From positions 1-7,403 of the forward strand of contig JASLIR010000467.1 in assembly GCA_030152125.1 (NCBI GenBank): a stretch of 7,403 bases of DNA. The letters are read 5' to 3'. The translations under genes were made by a program, and so were the position numbers. The DNA comes from Alkanindiges sp. (lineage in GTDB: Bacteria > Pseudomonadota > Gammaproteobacteria > Pseudomonadales > Moraxellaceae). Position 1 is the stretch's first letter. Each line of letters begins with the position of its first letter. The notes beneath the pieces were generated by a model that did no database searches, was not told the origin of the DNA, and worked only from the letters and a program-made list of their open reading frames with translations. Positions 6,140 through 7,403 of this stretch are shown piece after piece.

Positions 6140-6177
6140 AGTGCAAAAAGCTTTGGTGCAGTAGAATTCCTTTACTG
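6134..6177. other. Inverted repeat in the convergent LRR / MarR-GNAT junction
   Basis: CAGTAAAG (6134-6141, covering the LRR stop codon) and CTTTACTG (6170-6177) form a perfect 8-bp stem with a 28-nt loop. No T run follows on either strand, so it is not a typical intrinsic terminator. It lies where two transcripts converge and might slow or protect transcript ends. No better terminator is visible in the 65-bp gap. Confidence 0.3.
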
Positions 6178-6204
6178 GGCTAAATGTTCACAAGTTTGGT
6201 GAGC

Positions 6205-7176
6205 TTATATTATAGGGGCATGTGACCGTATAAATTGCTGCTCTATAACATGAGTTCCCCATTGTGAACCTTCGTGCTGCTGCATCAGCTTAAATCCATA
6301 TGATTCATATAAGTGACGTGCCGCATCCAGCCCTTTAAACGTCCACAGGTAGGTTTGCTTAAACCGCTGGTCTACAAACTGCATGGCTTGCAGCATCAAC
6401 TGGCGCCCAATGCCGGAACCACGTAAAGAGTCATCCACAATAAACCAGCGCAGATGTGCAACGCCTGTTGCAAGGTTTCCATCAATAGCCACAGAGGCCA
6501 GCACACGGTCATTTTCCATGTACAGCCATAAAGCTTTGCCCTGCATGGGTAGCGAAGCAGTAAACTCAGCCAGTTCTGTGGCCACTTTCTGCTCAAAAAA
6601 ACTGCCAAAGCCCCAGTTTTTTGAGTAAAAGCGCGCATGTAAGCTGCTAATGTCGCCAATGCACCCGGGCTGATAGCCCTCACTAATACCAGCGCTTAAA
6701 CCTTCCGGCACTGATGCGGAATGATTGCTACCCAATGCATCTGCATATAAAGCCAGTGAACGAACCAATGTTTTTTGATCCGCAGGCGCAATGTGGCGAA
6801 GGGCACTTGACACCTGACTGGTGGCATATTGATCAATTCTTGTCTTTAGTTTTTTACCCTCAGCTGTCAAATAGAGGGCCGATGATCGTGCATCCGTATT
6901 TGAGGCGGTGCGCTGAATCAGGCCCTGAGTTTCCAGCTTGGCGATTTGCCTGCTGGTGCTGGATTTATCCAACCTCAGGATAACTGCAAGATCTTTGGCA
7001 TTTATTCCGGGTGATGTGCCAATTTCAATGACTGCATGAACTGCGGAGGGGGCCAGTTCCGTACCCGCCAGTGTGCTGCGCATCAGCCCGAGTTCACGAA
7101 CCAGTTTGCGTGAAAAATTACGCAGTTGCTGAACAGTGGCATTGGACGGCGTGAAAGCAGGATCAATGATAACCAT
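6205..7176 (-). CDS. MarR-family regulator fused to a GNAT N-acetyltransferase
   Basis: The protein has 323 residues. Residues ~15-145 are a MarR-type winged helix: helix-turn-helix around GINAKDLAVILRLDKSSTSR (58-77), then QIAKLETQGLIQR and a wing with DARSSALYLTAEG (95-107). Residues ~165-318 are a GNAT domain with the acetyl-CoA loop R252-x-x-G255-x-G257 (RGSGIGRQL), preceded by the LRWFIVDDSLRG strand and followed by ARHLYESYGF. The combination is annotated in many bacteria as a bifunctional HTH regulator/GNAT protein; the substrate is usually unknown. The frame stays open up to a GTG at 7339-7341, but a promoter and operator lie between, so I start at the ATG at 7174-7176. No good ribosome site precedes it. 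The gene is alone, convergent with the LRR gene, and probably represses itself through the operator at 7189-7231. The substrate could be a small amine or antibiotic, or a protein. Confidence 0.92.
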   Translation of the reverse strand: MVIIDPAFTPSNATVQQLRNFSRKLVRELGLMRSTLAGTELAPSAVHAVIEIGTSPGINAKDLAVILRLDKSSTSRQIAKLETQGLIQRTASNTDARSSALYLTAEGKKLKTRIDQYATSQVSSALRHIAPADQKTLVRSLALYADALGSNHSASVPEGLSAGISEGYQPGCIGDISSLHARFYSKNWGFGSFFEQKVATELAEFTASLPMQGKALWLYMENDRVLASVAIDGNLATGVAHLRWFIVDDSLRGSGIGRQLMLQAMQFVDQRFKQTYLWTFKGLDAARHLYESYGFKLMQQHEGSQWGTHVIEQQFIRSHAPII

Positions 7177-7188
7177 AACATTTTTTAA

Positions 7189-7231
7189 TTGGTTGCAGCA
7201 TGCAACTAATATAGTTGCATGCTGCAACCAA
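7189..7231. promoter_or_regulatory. Double MarR-type operator (nested palindrome)
   Basis: A perfect 20-bp inverted repeat (7189-7208 with 7212-7231) surrounds ATA. Each arm contains a smaller 15-bp dyad of the MarR form GTTGCA-nnn-TGCAAC: 7192-7206 and 7214-7228. Their centres are 22 bp apart, about two helical turns, so two MarR dimers could sit on the same face of DNA. One dyad falls in the promoter spacer and the other around the start point. Binding should block RNA polymerase, so autorepression is expected. Confidence 0.85.
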
Positions 7232-7236
7232 GTCAA
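7208..7236 (-). promoter_or_regulatory. Sigma-70 promoter of the MarR-GNAT gene
   Basis: On the minus strand TTGACT (7231-7236, five of six matches) and TATATT (7208-7213, five of six matches) are exactly 17 bp apart. Transcription would begin near 7201, giving a leader of about 25 nt to the ATG at 7176. This supports that start and argues against the longer frame reaching 7341. Confidence 0.8.
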
Positions 7237-7403
7237 CAACAGGAAAGTCCTTGCTATCAGTAAGCATGACCCGGTATGCATGGTGAAAGTATTTGCAGTT
7301 ATTACGAAATGTTGTTTATAGTTTTTTTGTATGGGGAACACCTTACAGCCAAACAGGAGTACCCACTAATCGTATTATTTTTCTTGTGCTACAAAAGAAC
7401 ATG
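7237..7403. other. Intergenic region at the right edge
   Basis: I find no supported gene in these 167 bp. A plus-strand frame from ATG 7276 stays open to the edge (42 codons) but has no ribosome site and an unconvincing composition. The last three bases are ATG in the plus direction and could start a gene outside the window, but only a weak AAAGA precedes them. Confidence 0.4.

Noticed and set aside
7177..7341. N-terminal extension of the MarR-GNAT protein to a GTG at 7339-7341.
   Set aside because: It would be translated across the promoter and double operator, has no ribosome site, and precedes a normal MarR start.
7328..7345. Minus-strand GGTGTTCCCCATAC resembling half of a type I-E CRISPR repeat.
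   Set aside because: Only one partial copy, without the GC-rich second half of the repeat and without any repeated unit nearby.
7276..7403. Plus-strand open frame from ATG 7276 to the window edge.
   Set aside because: No ribosome site or recognisable protein, and too short to judge. Possibly a chance frame in AT-rich DNA.

Overview
The window looks like chromosomal DNA from a gammaproteobacterium of the family Moraxellaceae, close to Acinetobacter or a related genus. This placement is from memory, not from a database search. The grounds are the separate trpG-trpD-trpC cluster without trpE, TrpG, TrpD and TrpC sequences that read like Acinetobacter proteins, a moderate to low GC content, and a 'GGTAAAATAGC' extended -10 promoter ahead of trpG.

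Positions 1-4634 are all read on the minus strand. From right to left come trpG, trpD, trpC, an Smr-domain protein gene and folE, with gaps of 8, 63, 70 and 76 bp. A strong intrinsic terminator at 601-647 ends the cluster. Below it, a promoter at 303-331 starts a secreted DUF4124-like protein that runs off the left edge. TrpG, TrpD and TrpC cover three steps of tryptophan synthesis. In Acinetobacter the TrpG amidotransferase is known to serve p-aminobenzoate synthase too, so TrpG and FolE may feed the two halves of folate. The Smr protein is probably an RNA or DNA nuclease of the SmrA/SmrB class.

Positions 4635-5125 form a divergent intergenic region. It holds a probable trpG promoter with an 11-bp direct repeat in its leader. 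On the plus strand it holds a candidate promoter followed by a 23-codon ORF with a strong Shine-Dalgarno sequence. A plus-strand gene at 5126-6139 encodes a leucine-rich-repeat protein of eleven exact 21-residue units, ten of which carry a cysteine at the same position.

On the right, converging on the LRR gene, lies a minus-strand gene for a fused MarR-type regulator and GNAT acetyltransferase. Its promoter is almost completely covered by a perfect 20-bp inverted repeat made of two MarR-like operators, which strongly suggests autoregulation. The last 167 bp hold no gene that I can support.

Most of the window is ordinary housekeeping metabolism. The parts that merit attention are the MarR-GNAT operator, the cysteine-ladder LRR protein and the small ORF between trpG and the LRR gene. 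I did not find a convincing multi-gene novel system.
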